A stretch of DNA of 64,000 nucleotides. It comes from Geobacillus genomosp. 3 (lineage in GTDB: Bacteria > Bacillota > Bacilli > Bacillales > Anoxybacillaceae). The stretch lies in NCBI RefSeq assembly GCF_000445995.2, contig NC_022080.4:3064001-3128000 (forward strand), read 5' to 3'. The notes beneath the pieces are model-generated. The model had not been told where the DNA came from. It did no database searches and saw nothing but the letters and a program-made list of their open reading frames with translations. Below, piece after piece: positions 8,766 through 18,177 of this stretch (its first letter is position 1; each line of letters starts with the position of its first letter). Both the position numbers and the translations under genes were made by a program.

Positions 8766-9113
8766 TTAGACGTGCTCCGGCCATTCCCGTGTTTTGCCGG
8801 AGTGAAGAAACTGAACCGAATCAGCGACGACTTCCGTCACATAGACGCGTTGACCTTCTTTATTGTCATAGCGGCGCGTCTGGATTCTTCCCGTTACCGC
8901 CACCATCGATCCTTTCCGGCAGTAATGGGCGGTATGTTCCGCCGTTTTCCGCCATAACACACATGGAACGAAATCGGCATCAATCCCCCCTTCCGTGTTG
9001 CGGAAATTTCTCGCCACCGCCAAGGTGACGGTCGTGACGGCCGCTCCTTCGGCCGTGTAGCGAAGTTCCGGATCCTTCGTCAACCGGCCGACAAGTACGA
9101 CTTGATTGATCAT
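8766..9113 (-). CDS. ssbB: Single-stranded DNA-binding protein, short competence-type
   Basis: 115 aa OB-fold protein that coats single-stranded [23 protein letters not shown] matches B. subtilis SsbB (YwpH); the acidic C-terminal tail of SsbA is absent. I start at ATG 9113, with AAGGGGGG 12 nt upstream; an in-frame ATG at 9125 lies against that ribosome-binding site. The divergent neighbour is ywpF, as expected near ywpH in Bacillus. In B. subtilis ssbB is induced by ComK during competence, and a ComK-like A4/T4 box lies upstream here. Confidence 0.93.
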   Translation of the reverse strand: MINQVVLVGRLTKDPELRYTAEGAAVTTVTLAVARNFRNTEGGIDADFVPCVLWRKTAEHTAHYCRKGSMVAVTGRIQTRRYDNKEGQRVYVTEVVADSVQFLHSGKTREWPEHV

Positions 9114-9178
9114 GTTCCGGTGCATCCCCCCTTTCCGTCCACCGCATCCTTATAATAAAGGATCTCGTTTTTTGCCGT

Positions 9179-9193
9179 AAAATCGCGATTTTT
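9179..9193. promoter_or_regulatory. Possible ComK half-site upstream of ssbB
   Basis: AAAATCGCGATTTTT resembles AAAA-N5-TTTT with one extra base. A second poor match lies about 20 bp away. ssbB is a ComK target in B. subtilis; the match here is weak. Confidence 0.25.
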
Positions 9194-9396
9194 GTATTTT
9201 TCTGCGCAATCTATACATACAATCGACGAAAAAAGCGAAAGCTGCATCCACAATAGGGCCGCAAAATGGTGTTTTTGTCATTCCACAGCAAAAAATGTGG
9301 ATCGCTTTTTCGGCCGCAGGCATGTCATCCGGTTTTTCTTCCCATGACCGCCTATGCTATAATCATGGGGAAGACAACGGTAATGAGGTGGACGAT

Positions 9397-9837
9397 ATGA
9401 AAACGTTCAAGCTTGTCGGGCTCTCGGTCATTGATAGGGAAATGCGCCGCCAGGACATCCCGTTTATTGACGGCTTGATCATTAATAAAGAGGACGGCCA
9501 AAACCGCTGGCTTGTCGAAGCGTATTTGGATGATCATTATGAGCCGATGTTTGCCGGCTTGAAGGAACAACCGGAGTTTCAGCTGCAAGTGACGATCACC
9601 AATCCGGGCAACGATCCGGCGAACATGCTTGTCGCCGTCCGTTCCATCACGAAAATGAACGGCCATATTAGCGTTTTAATGGAAGGATTGATGATCCCAA
9701 GACGGACCCATTTAGCCGAAGTCGTATTGGCCGGCCTTGTCGAGAAAGGACTGCAAGGCGAAGCGCTGCTCAAAGAATTCCGCCAACAAATGGACGAACG
9801 GCAAGGCGCAAGAACACATCATGAACGAAACAGATAA
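9397..9837 (+). CDS. ywpF: YwpF-like family protein
   Basis: 146 aa, starting MKTFKLVGLSVIDRE, matching the YwpF family of Bacillaceae by its N-terminus and by its location next to ssbB/ywpH. No enzymatic motif is visible and the function is unknown. It is probably cytoplasmic. ATG 9397 is preceded by GAGGTGG, and the frame upstream of this ATG is leader. A bidirectional terminator overlaps its stop codon. Confidence 0.82.
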   Translation: MKTFKLVGLSVIDREMRRQDIPFIDGLIINKEDGQNRWLVEAYLDDHYEPMFAGLKEQPEFQLQVTITNPGNDPANMLVAVRSITKMNGHISVLMEGLMIPRRTHLAEVVLAGLVEKGLQGEALLKEFRQQMDERQGARTHHERNR

Positions 9838-9867
9838 ACGGCTAGGGAGCGCGCTCCCTAGCCGTTT
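9836..9867. terminator. Bidirectional terminator
   Basis: Near-perfect palindrome with arms AAACGGCTAGGGAGC and the complement, located between the convergent ywpF and sortase genes. Confidence 0.8.
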
Positions 9868-9887
9868 GATGTTCGATGTTCCGGCTG

Positions 9888-10610
9888 TCAACTTTTCCAT
9901 CCCGCTTCCCTTGAAGAGGGGGATTTTTTGCCTACAGATTCCGACAAAGTCGCGCGAACGGCCTTGTCTATCCGGACAGGGCGGGCGGTGACGATATAGC
10001 GTTTCGGGGCGGGACCGATGAGGCGAAACGGATAGCACGTCGTCACGGTCAGCGTCGGCCGCGCTTTATCGACTAAAACGGTCCGGTCATCGTCATCGAC
10101 GATGCGAATATGGACGACACGATAATGAATGACCTCGTCATTTGCCCGAATGATGAGCGCATCGCCGATCCCGATTTCCCCAAAGCGGCGAAACACGGTG
10201 TCGCGGTGGCCGGACAATACGACATGCCCGTTGCCGCCCGGCCAGGCGCTCGCCGGGTAATGGCCGACGCCGCGACGGAGCTCTTGTTCCCGAACGCCTT
10301 CATATACCGGAATCGCCACCCCGAGCTTCGGAATGGCTAGTTCGCCAAGATAGACGCCAATCGGCAGAGAAAAAGACCCTTCCCGACCGTCAGGCGGATG
10401 AACAGCCCGAGAACGCATGTCCGCTTCTCGTTTAGGCGCATGCCATACAGGAGGACGGGCATTGTCTTGCTTTGCCGCTCCCCGCCCAGCCATGTACCAA
10501 TATCCGTTCCAGCCGGCCATCATCATTCCGATGACAATGAACATGAACGCCGCATACCGAACGGCCCGGCCTTGCCGGGAAAGCCGGTCCGTATATTGCT
10601 CACGCCCCAT
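9888..10610 (-). CDS. srtD: Class D sortase
   Basis: About 240 aa. An N-terminal membrane anchor (about residues 20-42) is followed by the sortase fold with catalytic His in VVLSGHRD, Cys in TLTVTTCYPF and Arg in KRYIVTA. It transfers LPxTA-type substrates to cell-wall peptidoglycan on the outer face of the membrane. It starts ATG 10610 (GTG 10613 is also possible), a few bases after the stop of the upstream gene and with AGGATGAG across the junction, so the pair is translationally close. The upstream gene carries an LPDTA sorting signal and is the obvious substrate. Confidence 0.92.
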   Translation of the reverse strand: MGREQYTDRLSRQGRAVRYAAFMFIVIGMMMAGWNGYWYMAGRGAAKQDNARPPVWHAPKREADMRSRAVHPPDGREGSFSLPIGVYLGELAIPKLGVAIPVYEGVREQELRRGVGHYPASAWPGGNGHVVLSGHRDTVFRRFGEIGIGDALIIRANDEVIHYRVVHIRIVDDDDRTVLVDKARPTLTVTTCYPFRLIGPAPKRYIVTARPVRIDKAVRATLSESVGKKSPSSREAGWKS

Positions 10611-10616
10611 CACGTC

Positions 10617-11549
10617 TCATCCTTTGAGCCGTCCGACCCGCCAATAAAGAAGAAAACCGGCGGACGCGAGCAGCAGCCCGGCGAGAGTGTACGCCAAGTA
10701 TGGCGACGCGGTATCCGGCAGTTTTTCCCCGTACATCATCGTTTTCATGTCAAGCGCCAACAATCCGGCATCGATCCCTTTCTTCCCGGCGCGAACGATG
10801 TAACCAGATGTCAGCATTTCTCTCGTAACGGCAATATCGGCGATTTCCTCGCCTTGACGATTATACAACTTGATGACCAGCGGCTCCGCACCGGCCGCTA
10901 TAGCCACCGCTGAAAATCCCGTTTCCCTCCCGTCAACGTAGAGCTTGGCCTTGAGTTGCAACAAGTCGAGCGCTTCTTCCCAAATCGCCCGCAACTCGCG
11001 GCGCTCTTCTTTTGTCCATGGCCCTTCCGCTTGTTCAAACGAACTCAACCGCTTGTTGAGCGCCGCCAGTTGCCCGGACAGCTGCGGATTGTCAAGTGAA
11101 GCGATATGACGGGTGAGCTCGCGCACTTCTTTTTCTGTCATCCCGAGCACTCCAAGCAAATCGTTCAGTTGCTGCATGGCGGCGTTACGCTTCGTGTAAA
11201 AGCGAATGGCCGCGTCCAAATCTTCAACAAACGTATACTCTTGCATCGTTTCACCAAATTGGCCGAGCAGTGCCTCAAGCTCCTCGACAGTCAGCCCGTG
11301 CCGGCGCAATACGGCATGGAGCCGCTCGTCTGTCAACGGCGTGCCGAGCCATTGCTTTAACTCCCCCATCGTGCGAAAATCAGCGACGGTCAACCCGTAC
11401 CGGTCCAAATAGGCAAGCAAGTCGCTTATCGTCCAGCCAACACTTTCAACGTATTGTTCCAGTTCGGTCCGGCTGATGGCGGCAGCTGCACTGACGGGAG
11501 ATAACGCCACTGTCACTACGAACATAGCCATAACGAGCCATTTCCGCAT
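10617..11549 (-). CDS. Processed acidic surface protein with LPDTA sorting signal
   Basis: 310 aa cell-wall protein. A signal peptide (about 1-24) is followed by a helical, Glu/Leu-rich ectodomain with short repeats of the type LLAYLDRYGLTVADF and ending KEVRELTRHI. The C-terminal sorting signal has LPDTA at residues 277-281, a hydrophobic helix and the charged tail RVGRLKG. This architecture fits the family of processed acidic surface proteins that travel with class D sortases. The dedicated sortase gene begins 6 nt downstream. The ectodomain's role is unknown. Confidence 0.85.
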   Translation of the reverse strand: MRKWLVMAMFVVTVALSPVSAAAAISRTELEQYVESVGWTISDLLAYLDRYGLTVADFRTMGELKQWLGTPLTDERLHAVLRRHGLTVEELEALLGQFGETMQEYTFVEDLDAAIRFYTKRNAAMQQLNDLLGVLGMTEKEVRELTRHIASLDNPQLSGQLAALNKRLSSFEQAEGPWTKEERRELRAIWEEALDLLQLKAKLYVDGRETGFSAVAIAAGAEPLVIKLYNRQGEEIADIAVTREMLTSGYIVRAGKKGIDAGLLALDMKTMMYGEKLPDTASPYLAYTLAGLLLASAGFLLYWRVGRLKG

Positions 11550-11654
11550 CGTCGTTTCCTCCTTTCCATTGCTGTTTCATACATTGGTAGTATTTTCCGA
11601 ACAGCTTCTTCCTATGTACGAAAAACAGCCATGGCGGAAACAAACATGCGGACG

Positions 11655-11685
11655 GTAAAAAAAGATGCCCGCAACCCGGGCATCC
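11655..11685 (-). terminator. Rho-independent terminator of the aspartokinase gene
   Basis: Stem GATGCCCG/CGGGCATC with seven T following on the minus strand. Confidence 0.85.
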
Positions 11686-11695
11686 CGTTCCTTCT

Positions 11696-13072
11696 TTATG
11701 ACAGCTGACCGACCGTCAGCTCTTGAAAGTAGGCGTTATACAACGCGCGGACGGCCTCGTTGACGACGTCTTCTTTGACGCCAAACATCATGCTCACCTC
11801 AGACGAGCCTTGGTTGATCATCTCCAAGTTAATGTTGGCGTTGGCAAGCGCGGTCGCCGCTTTCGCCGCCATCCCGACCGTTTTTTCCATCCCTTCGCCC
11901 ACAACCATAATGAGCGCCAAGCCATATTCAATCGTCACTTCATCCACGACAAGTTCGCCGCGGATGCGGGCCAAAATGCGCTCATCTTTTCCATCGGCAA
12001 GCTGGCTGGCCCGCAAAATAACCGACATGTTGTCGATGCCGGACGGCGTATGTTCGTACGAGATACCTTCATCTTCCAAAATTTGCAACACGCGCCGGCC
12101 AAAACCAATTTCGCGGTTCATTAAATATTTGCTGATGTTGATGCTGCAAAAGCCCGTATCGCTCGCAATGCCGGCGACCGGTTCCTCGATATGGTTGCGT
12201 TTGGCGACGATCCATGTGCCCGGGGCGGCCGGGTTGTTCGTGTTTTTCACACAAACCGGAATGCCAGCCCGATACACCGGCTCCAACGCCTCATCATGAA
12301 AGACGGAAAAGCCGGAATACGACAGCTCGCGCATTTCCCGATACGTAATTTCTTTCAGCTTGCGCGCATCGGCAACGATCGACGGGTTGACGCAATAAAT
12401 CGAATCGACGTCAGTAAAGTTTTCATATACGTCGGCTTTCACGCCAGCGGCGACAATCGAACCGCTAATGTCCGAGCCGCCGCGCGGAAAAGTCACGATA
12501 TGACCTGAAAGCGAATAACCAAAAAAGCCTGGGATTACAAGTACACCGCGGCGTTCACGCAGCTGCCGCAGCCTTTCGTACGACTCCGGAAGCACTTGGG
12601 CGTTGCCCGGTTCGTCCGTCACGATAATGCCGGCTTCCAGCGGGCTGACATAGCTCGCCTCAAGCCCAACATCTTGCAAATAGAGCGCCATCAGCCTTGC
12701 GTTATGATCCTCACCGCTCGCTTTCATCGCATCAAGCAGACGGGCCGGCTCGTTCCGATAGGCACTAATTTTCGACTGTAAATCATCTTCGAGCTCAGCC
12801 AAAAAACCGTCAGCTTCCAGTTCAAGCTCATCGGCAATGTCAGCATACCGTTTCACGATCGCCTGCATCGTGTCTCCGTACGGTTCGCCGGCCAACACTT
12901 GTTCAGCCAGCCGAATGAGCATATCCGTCACTTTCACATCCTCTTTACACCGCTTCCCAGGCGCTGATACAACGACGATACGACGTTCAATATCCGAGCT
13001 GACAATATCCGCCACTTTGCGGAACTGCGCGGCGCTCGCCACCGAACTTCCACCGAATTTGGCTACTTTCAT
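11696..13072 (-). CDS. thrD: Aspartate kinase (YclM/ThrD type)
   Basis: Phosphorylates aspartate, the first step to lysine, threonine, methionine and diaminopimelate. It starts MKVAKFGGSSVASAAQF, with the kinase signature KFGGSSV, then VVVSAPGKR and later FPRGGSDISG. Two ACT domains occupy the C-terminal part (about 310-455). About 458 aa, cytoplasmic. ATG 13072 is preceded by AAAAGGGG; upstream in-frame codons are leader. The long form with a monofunctional kinase and ACT pair resembles B. subtilis YclM rather than the shorter LysC/DapG enzymes. Single gene with its own terminator. Confidence 0.93.
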   Translation of the reverse strand: MKVAKFGGSSVASAAQFRKVADIVSSDIERRIVVVSAPGKRCKEDVKVTDMLIRLAEQVLAGEPYGDTMQAIVKRYADIADELELEADGFLAELEDDLQSKISAYRNEPARLLDAMKASGEDHNARLMALYLQDVGLEASYVSPLEAGIIVTDEPGNAQVLPESYERLRQLRERRGVLVIPGFFGYSLSGHIVTFPRGGSDISGSIVAAGVKADVYENFTDVDSIYCVNPSIVADARKLKEITYREMRELSYSGFSVFHDEALEPVYRAGIPVCVKNTNNPAAPGTWIVAKRNHIEEPVAGIASDTGFCSINISKYLMNREIGFGRRVLQILEDEGISYEHTPSGIDNMSVILRASQLADGKDERILARIRGELVVDEVTIEYGLALIMVVGEGMEKTVGMAAKAATALANANINLEMINQGSSEVSMMFGVKEDVVNEAVRALYNAYFQELTVGQLS

Positions 13073-13154
13073 GTCCACGACCCCTTTTATACGAAAATCT
13101 CTATAATTGTTTATCATATCACATTTTTTGGCCAGTGGAATCATTCATTTTTTA

Positions 13155-13177
13155 GAAATTTCCGCAACTAGCGGAAG
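13155..13177 (-). terminator. Weak terminator after the DUF1284 gene
   Basis: Stem TTCCGC/GCGGAA followed on the minus strand by ATTTCTAAAAAAT. The T-tract is imperfect. Confidence 0.45.
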
Positions 13178-13220
13178 TCGCCGTCCTTTTTTCAATATTC
13201 CCTATGAAACGAGCCGGTTC

Positions 13221-13655
13221 TCACGTTTGCGCCACATTGCCGCGACGGACATTGGAAATTCCTTCCTTACAAACCCCATACGGCAACCATGAACAATGGC
13301 GGCAAAGATGATCCAAATCATCCGGTTTCACGTTTTCCGCCGTCCGCCGGACCAATTCCGACTTCCAATACACCTTGCCCGCTTCAAGCCCTAAATGGCG
13401 AATGACGTTCCCATCGAGCGAGCGGACATGCGCGTCGGAATTCGGTCCCGCCTCGCACGCTGTCTCTCCGTGATGCGGACAGGCGAAGCACGCCTCATCC
13501 AGCGCCGCTACGACTTCAATCGGAAAATCGTCCTTCTCATCACGGATACGTTCGACGATCTCCCACATTTTTTCGACAAACGACGGGCTGTAACCCATAC
13601 CGCGAAACCCATGCACACAAAGCAAATGATGACCGCGCAAACGCAGCGGCTTCAT
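13221..13655 (-). CDS. DUF1284 domain protein
   Basis: 144 aa. Starts MKPLRLRGHHLLCVHGFRG, the typical DUF1284 opening. It has paired Cys motifs (CFACPHHGETAC and LCRHCSWLPYGVC) that suggest metal or Fe-S binding; this is inference. ATG 13655 follows GGGGGGAGAGG. No operon partner is evident. Function unknown. Confidence 0.85.
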   Translation of the reverse strand: MKPLRLRGHHLLCVHGFRGMGYSPSFVEKMWEIVERIRDEKDDFPIEVVAALDEACFACPHHGETACEAGPNSDAHVRSLDGNVIRHLGLEAGKVYWKSELVRRTAENVKPDDLDHLCRHCSWLPYGVCKEGISNVRRGNVAQT

Positions 13656-14014
13656 GCCCCTCTCCCCCCTTTTCCCTTCTTCTCGTTCGAGCATATGACG
13701 GAGGCGTAGGAATATGCCTCCCATATCGTTTCCATCTTGAACACTCTCCCGCTTACACGGACGAGATTCTCCGGCAGACTGTCAGCCAAACCCCCCCCCA
13801 TACGTTCCACGATCCTATCACTTTCCAAAAACATTCCCCCACCTGCACGTACGCTTAGAGGGGGAGGTGATAACATCATCATACGCCAATCTTGATCTTC
13901 CGGCAATCACGACTTGGCCAACGCTTCCCGTCCCGCTTTTCCATTCAAGGGTGGGAGGCCGTGAGGCGGCATGGTACAATGAAAACGATGACTTTGCAAC
14001 GAAAGGAATGGCGG

Positions 14015-14578
14015 ATGATGACGAAAGACGAAGCAGCTCGTTTGCTTTCTGTTTTGCTTCACGAACTGACAACGCCATGGCGAAAAGAAAAAATCCATTC
14101 CGATGTGCTGGAGATCATTATGAACCTGCGCATCCAGGCGGCGGATGACGAGCGCTACATGCATGATTTGCTCAGCAACATCGCCTTTGCCGGCGAATCG
14201 GCGCATGCGTTAAAGCAAATTTGGAGCTACATGCTTCGCGAGCAAACGTTTCTGTCGCCCGGTACGATCGAGGCGATGCTCACGGACGCCCAACAGGCGA
14301 TCCGCCGCCGTCTTCCCGAACTGACCGCCCGCTACAGCCGTCCGTTTCAACAAATCGACAGCTTAACGGAGCGGAAACATCAGCTCGAACGCTCCTACAG
14401 CGCGCTCCTTCTCTTTAACCGGATCGCCACCGATTTTTTGCTTCAGTTTGTCCGGGAAGAAAATGAATCGGCCGCCCGCGCGTTTTTCGCCGCCGATCCG
14501 AACGAACTGATCGAAGTGTTCCACCATCTTTGCAGCGTCTATGCGAGCCGCTGGCTTGAAGGACTGGAAGTCGACTAA
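14015..14578 (+). CDS. Hypothetical helical protein, about 187 aa
   Basis: Not recognised. The sequence from MMTKDEAARLLSVLLHEL is predicted almost entirely helical, with many Leu, Glu and Arg and no signal peptide. The start is ATG 14015 or 14018, with AAAGGA upstream; the reading frame continues upstream but with poor coding character. It precedes a GC-rich hairpin and the aldehyde dehydrogenase promoter, so it is likely a single gene. Confidence 0.7.
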   Translation: MMTKDEAARLLSVLLHELTTPWRKEKIHSDVLEIIMNLRIQAADDERYMHDLLSNIAFAGESAHALKQIWSYMLREQTFLSPGTIEAMLTDAQQAIRRRLPELTARYSRPFQQIDSLTERKHQLERSYSALLLFNRIATDFLLQFVREENESAARAFFAADPNELIEVFHHLCSVYASRWLEGLEVD

Positions 14579-14583
14579 TGCCC

Positions 14584-14608
14584 CGCCCTGCTCCGGCAGC
14601 AGGGCGGT
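14584..14608 (+). terminator. GC-rich hairpin after the hypothetical gene
   Basis: Stem CCGCCCTGCT/AGCAGGGCGG with a short loop. The following tract is only weakly T-rich, so termination may be partial. Confidence 0.5.
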
Positions 14609-14637
14609 CCGTCTTCCGGTAGTTGACGCTTTTTCGT

Positions 14638-14666
14638 TTGACAATATTGTCCAGCCATGCTACCCT
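14638..14666 (+). promoter_or_regulatory. Candidate SigA promoter of the aldehyde dehydrogenase gene
   Basis: TTGACA, a 17-bp spacer, then TACCCT, about 75 nt before the start codon. The -35 is perfect and the -10 poor, which would suit an activated promoter. Confidence 0.5.
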
Positions 14667-14740
14667 AATCATCGGGAGGAATTTTCTAAATATTCCCCCA
14701 ATGTAAGCGAATACAAAATCAATTGAAGGAGGAATCGGGG

Positions 14741-16261
14741 ATGATCTACGCACAACCAGGCCAGCCAGGCGCGCTTGTCACGTTCAAAACGCGCTACGAA
14801 AACTTCATTGGCGGCAAATGGGTGCCGCCGGTCGACGGCGAATATTTTGAAAACATTACGCCGATCACCGGAAAACCGTATTGCGAAGTGCCGCGCTCGA
14901 AAGCGGCGGACATCGAGCTGGCGCTTGACGCCGCCCATGCGGCCAAAGAGGCATGGGGGCGCACGTCTCCGGCCGAGCGCGCCCGTTTGCTGAACAAAAT
15001 CGCCGACCGGATGGAAGAAAACTTGGAAATGCTCGCGGTCGCGGAGACGTGGGAAAACGGCAAGCCGATCCGCGAAACGCTGGCGGCTGACATTCCGCTC
15101 GCCATCGACCATTTCCGCTATTTCGCCAGCTGCATCCGCGCACAAGAAGGCGCGATTTCCGAAATCGACCATAACACCGTTGCTTATCACTTCAAAGAAC
15201 CGCTCGGCGTCGTCGGGCAAATCATCCCGTGGAACTTCCCGATTCTCATGGCGGCGTGGAAACTCGCCCCGGCATTGGCCGCAGGCAACTGCGTCGTCTT
15301 GAAACCGGCGGAACAAACGCCGACATCGATCCTCGTCCTCATCGAACTCATCGAAGATTTGCTTCCACCTGGTGTCGTCAACATCGTGAACGGCTTTGGC
15401 TTAGAAGCCGGAAAACCGCTCGCCTCGAACCCGCGCGTGGCGAAAGTGGCGTTCACCGGCGAAACGACGACCGGACGCCTCATCATGCAATACGCTTCAC
15501 AAAACATTGTGCCGGTCACATTGGAACTTGGCGGCAAGTCCCCGAACATTTTCTTCGCTGATGTCATGGACAAAGATGACGAGTTTCTCGATAAAGCGCT
15601 TGAAGGGTTTACAATGTTCGCTTTAAACCAAGGCGAAGTGTGCACATGCCCGTCGCGCGCCCTCATTCACGAGTCGATTTACGACGCCTTTATGGAGCGG
15701 GCGCTTGAGCGCGTCAAGCAAATTAAACAAGGAAACCCGCTCGACACCGAAACGATGATCGGGGCGCAAGCGTCATCAGAACAACTGGAGAAAATCTTGT
15801 CGTACATCGACATCGGGAAGCAAGAAGGCGCTGAACTTTTGATCGGCGGCGAGCGGAACATGCTCGAAGGAGAACTTTCCGGCGGCTATTACGTCAAGCC
15901 GACGATCTTCAAAGGGCATAACAAAATGCGCATTTTCCAAGAAGAAATTTTCGGCCCTGTGTTAGCCGTCACCACCTTTAAAGACCAAGACGAAGCGCTT
16001 TCGATCGCCAATGAGACGCTGTACGGCCTTGGCGCCGGCGTCTGGACGCGCGACATGAACACCGCATACCGGTTCGGCCGCGGCATCCAAGCCGGCCGCG
16101 TCTGGACGAACTGCTACCACGTCTATCCGGCCCACGCGGCGTTTGGCGGCTACAAAATGTCCGGCATCGGCCGCGAAACGCACAAAATGATGCTTGACCA
16201 TTACCAACAAACGAAAAACTTGCTCGTCAGCTATTCGCCGAAAAAACTCGGCTTGTTCTAA
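14741..16261 (+). CDS. NAD-dependent aldehyde dehydrogenase
   Basis: Oxidises aliphatic aldehydes such as acetaldehyde to carboxylic acids. 506 aa, starting [15 protein letters not shown]. It shows [10 protein letters not shown], the NAD-binding FTGETTTGR, catalytic Glu in [10 protein letters not shown] and catalytic Cys in [11 protein letters not shown]. Cytoplasmic. ATG 14741 has the strong ribosome-binding site AAGGAGG. This subgroup (ExaC/AldB-like) is usually followed by a DUF779 gene. Here DUF779 is present but separated by a 1.85-kb insertion sequence and by this gene's own terminator. Confidence 0.93.
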   Translation: MIYAQPGQPGALVTFKTRYENFIGGKWVPPVDGEYFENITPITGKPYCEVPRSKAADIELALDAAHAAKEAWGRTSPAERARLLNKIADRMEENLEMLAVAETWENGKPIRETLAADIPLAIDHFRYFASCIRAQEGAISEIDHNTVAYHFKEPLGVVGQIIPWNFPILMAAWKLAPALAAGNCVVLKPAEQTPTSILVLIELIEDLLPPGVVNIVNGFGLEAGKPLASNPRVAKVAFTGETTTGRLIMQYASQNIVPVTLELGGKSPNIFFADVMDKDDEFLDKALEGFTMFALNQGEVCTCPSRALIHESIYDAFMERALERVKQIKQGNPLDTETMIGAQASSEQLEKILSYIDIGKQEGAELLIGGERNMLEGELSGGYYVKPTIFKGHNKMRIFQEEIFGPVLAVTTFKDQDEALSIANETLYGLGAGVWTRDMNTAYRFGRGIQAGRVWTNCYHVYPAHAAFGGYKMSGIGRETHKMMLDHYQQTKNLLVSYSPKKLGLF

Positions 16262-16286
16262 CATTGACCCACCTGCTCTTTCACGG

Positions 16287-16316
16287 CAAAAGGCAGCGCC
16301 GGAGCGCTGCCTTTTT
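16287..16316 (+). terminator. Rho-independent terminator
   Basis: Stem AAAAGGCAGCGC/GCGCTGCCTTTTT, directly after the aldehyde dehydrogenase gene. Confidence 0.85.
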
Positions 16317-16546
16317 GCCCCTGTTGCACCTGCCGCCACCAAAACCGTGCAAGCACCTTTTGATTCACCTTATTATCTGTATGAAATGGACCAAACAACG
16401 AAGCCATCATTCCTCATTCCATTCGAGAAATCAAGTGCAGCCGCGATGAGCAATGCCTGTCTTTGGCCGTGATGCGGGTAGCGTCAAAAGTTCTATGAAA
16501 ACTCCACACAGGCCATCCCATGGAGCATCGTGAGGCATCCTTGGAG

Positions 16547-16702
16547 CCGGATTCGCCCTTGACCAACACCCGCCAAAGGTGAGAAAGAGTCGTCAAGGGC
16601 GACGGGGACAAAAAAGAGGGCATAGGAAAGCCGCCCTTGCCATGACCGAATTTTACCTTTGGCGGTGTTCGGTTGGTCAAGGGTTCGCTTCGCCGAATCC
16701 GG
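16547..16702. repeat. Long imperfect inverted repeat inside the IS6-like element
   Basis: Left arm 16547-16580 and right arm 16655-16702 share CCGGATTCG, CCCTTGACCAA and CGCCAAAGGT in inverted order, the right arm being longer by an insertion. It lies in the 264-bp noncoding segment downstream of the transposase and would fold into a large stem in RNA or single-stranded DNA. Confidence 0.65.
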
Positions 16703-16740
16703 CAGGAGTTCTGTTCAACGGGCTCCGGCGGACAAAAAAG

Positions 16741-18177
16741 TCAGGCCGCCTCTTGTTGGAGAAATGCTTGGGCCATGGCGATCAGCTTCGTCCACCGGGC
16801 CGGCATATGCGGAAGATCCGCCAGTTCCGGGATGACAACCGGCACCCGGCCTTCGAGCGCGCTGTGTGGGCGCAGGAAGTTGAAATACGCCACAAACAGT
16901 GTGACAAAGGACACCGAGCCTTCTTCCGCACCAAACCCGTGAGTCGGTCGGTAGTTGCCTTTAAACGTCCGGTTGAATCGCTCGATGATTTGTTTGAGTG
17001 GACGGAATTCCTCGGACACTGGATCCTCATTGGTCAGCCCGATTACCTGGCGGACATCGAACAGGATCCCGTGCTGGGCAAAGAAGTGCTGCGCCAGCAG
17101 GTAAATGGGATTGCCGTCGACGACAAACGACAAGTCGTCCGGGATGGACGGCAGCTTTCGCAGGACGTCATCACAGGCCTGGATGGCCGAGAGCGTGTCC
17201 CGGTTGGGGGAGACGCGATACGACAGCACGATCTTTTTCACCGCATCGAACATGAAGAACAGATAATGCCAACGGCCTTTCACCCGAATATACGTCTCGT
17301 CCCCGCAGAACGAGCCGGACAGCTCATACGGGAACCGGTCGACAAAGGGCTTCATCAAGAGCGCGACGCTGTTGGCATAGTTGAGCACCGTCTGATGAGA
17401 GATCGACACGCCGTGAAGATCCTTCATGGCCGCTGCCGTCATGCGGGAAGACATGCCAAAGTTGACATGGTACGTCAACACCAGCCCCAGAATGTGCGGC
17501 GACGCAGCCAGCCGGGACAAATCGACCTTCGGCTTGACGGGCGATGATGGAGCCACCGGGAGAAAGTCAAACAAGAACTCTCGAAACAAATACCGCACCT
17601 TGAAGGCCTGTGGATCCTGTTTGAAACGTTGGCGCTCCTTGTTCGTCATCCGGCGAAGGTTGGCCTGGTAAAACGGGCAGTCGTTGTTCTTGCACTTGTA
17701 GATGTTGTATTCTTTGCGTTCCTTGATTTTCTCCAGCGTCTTTTTGCAGTGCGGGCAACGAAAGACCGCTTGCTTGGTGAACCGGTTCTGGTGGTTGAAC
17801 CGGCACTGGCACACTTTGCATTGGTATTGCCCGTTCCCGCCATTGTTGGCGTACAGATAGGATGATGGCGCCTGGCAGCGAGGGCAGGTCAAGGAATCCG
17901 GAACACGGTGTTTCGCCTTCGTCCGGCGCTGAACGGGCCGCAAAGGACGGCCGTGCTGCGCCTCGTAGTCCGTCAACAGCTTCCGGTAGTCAAGGGTTTC
18001 CGGTACATCGATGATCGGAAGGTCATCGACCTGGAGTTTCCGATAGGGTTTTTGGACGGGTTCGTCCAAGTCATCAAGATTCAAGGATTTTCCCACGATC
18101 ACACCCATCAAATACACAATGATTTGATATTGGGTCTTGATTATTTCGAGCAAATAGGCTAATAATTGAGGTAACAA
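16741..18177 (-). CDS. DDE transposase with zinc-ribbon N-terminus (IS6-like)
   Basis: About 478 aa. After an N-terminal hydrophobic stretch come Cys-rich zinc-ribbon motifs (CPRCQAPSS, CKVCQCRF, CPHCKK, CKNNDCPFY). The DDE catalytic core follows, with Asp in CGDETYIRVKG, Asp in FVVDGNPIY and Glu in IERFNRTFKGNYR, ending PHSALEGRVPV. It is much longer than ordinary IS6 transposases (about 230 aa). The start is uncertain: TTG 18177 has GGAG 8 nt upstream, GTG 18186 is alternative, and the frame is open to 18432, beyond the element's end. The element looks intact. Confidence 0.85.
   Translation of the reverse strand: MLPQLLAYLLEIIKTQYQIIVYLMGVIVGKSLNLDDLDEPVQKPYRKLQVDDLPIIDVPETLDYRKLLTDYEAQHGRPLRPVQRRTKAKHRVPDSLTCPRCQAPSSYLYANNGGNGQYQCKVCQCRFNHQNRFTKQAVFRCPHCKKTLEKIKERKEYNIYKCKNNDCPFYQANLRRMTNKERQRFKQDPQAFKVRYLFREFLFDFLPVAPSSPVKPKVDLSRLAASPHILGLVLTYHVNFGMSSRMTAAAMKDLHGVSISHQTVLNYANSVALLMKPFVDRFPYELSGSFCGDETYIRVKGRWHYLFFMFDAVKKIVLSYRVSPNRDTLSAIQACDDVLRKLPSIPDDLSFVVDGNPIYLLAQHFFAQHGILFDVRQVIGLTNEDPVSEEFRPLKQIIERFNRTFKGNYRPTHGFGAEEGSVSFVTLFVAYFNFLRPHSALEGRVPVVIPELADLPHMPARWTKLIAMAQAFLQQEAA

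Noticed and set aside
11570..13220. Lysine riboswitch or T-box in front of aspartokinase
   Set aside because: The upstream spacer is under 150 bp and shows neither a T-box sequence nor the conserved lysine-riboswitch core.
13652..14078. Minus-strand frames of about 85 codons upstream of the DUF1284 gene
   Set aside because: Low-complexity, overlapping the real plus-strand gene start or lacking start signals.
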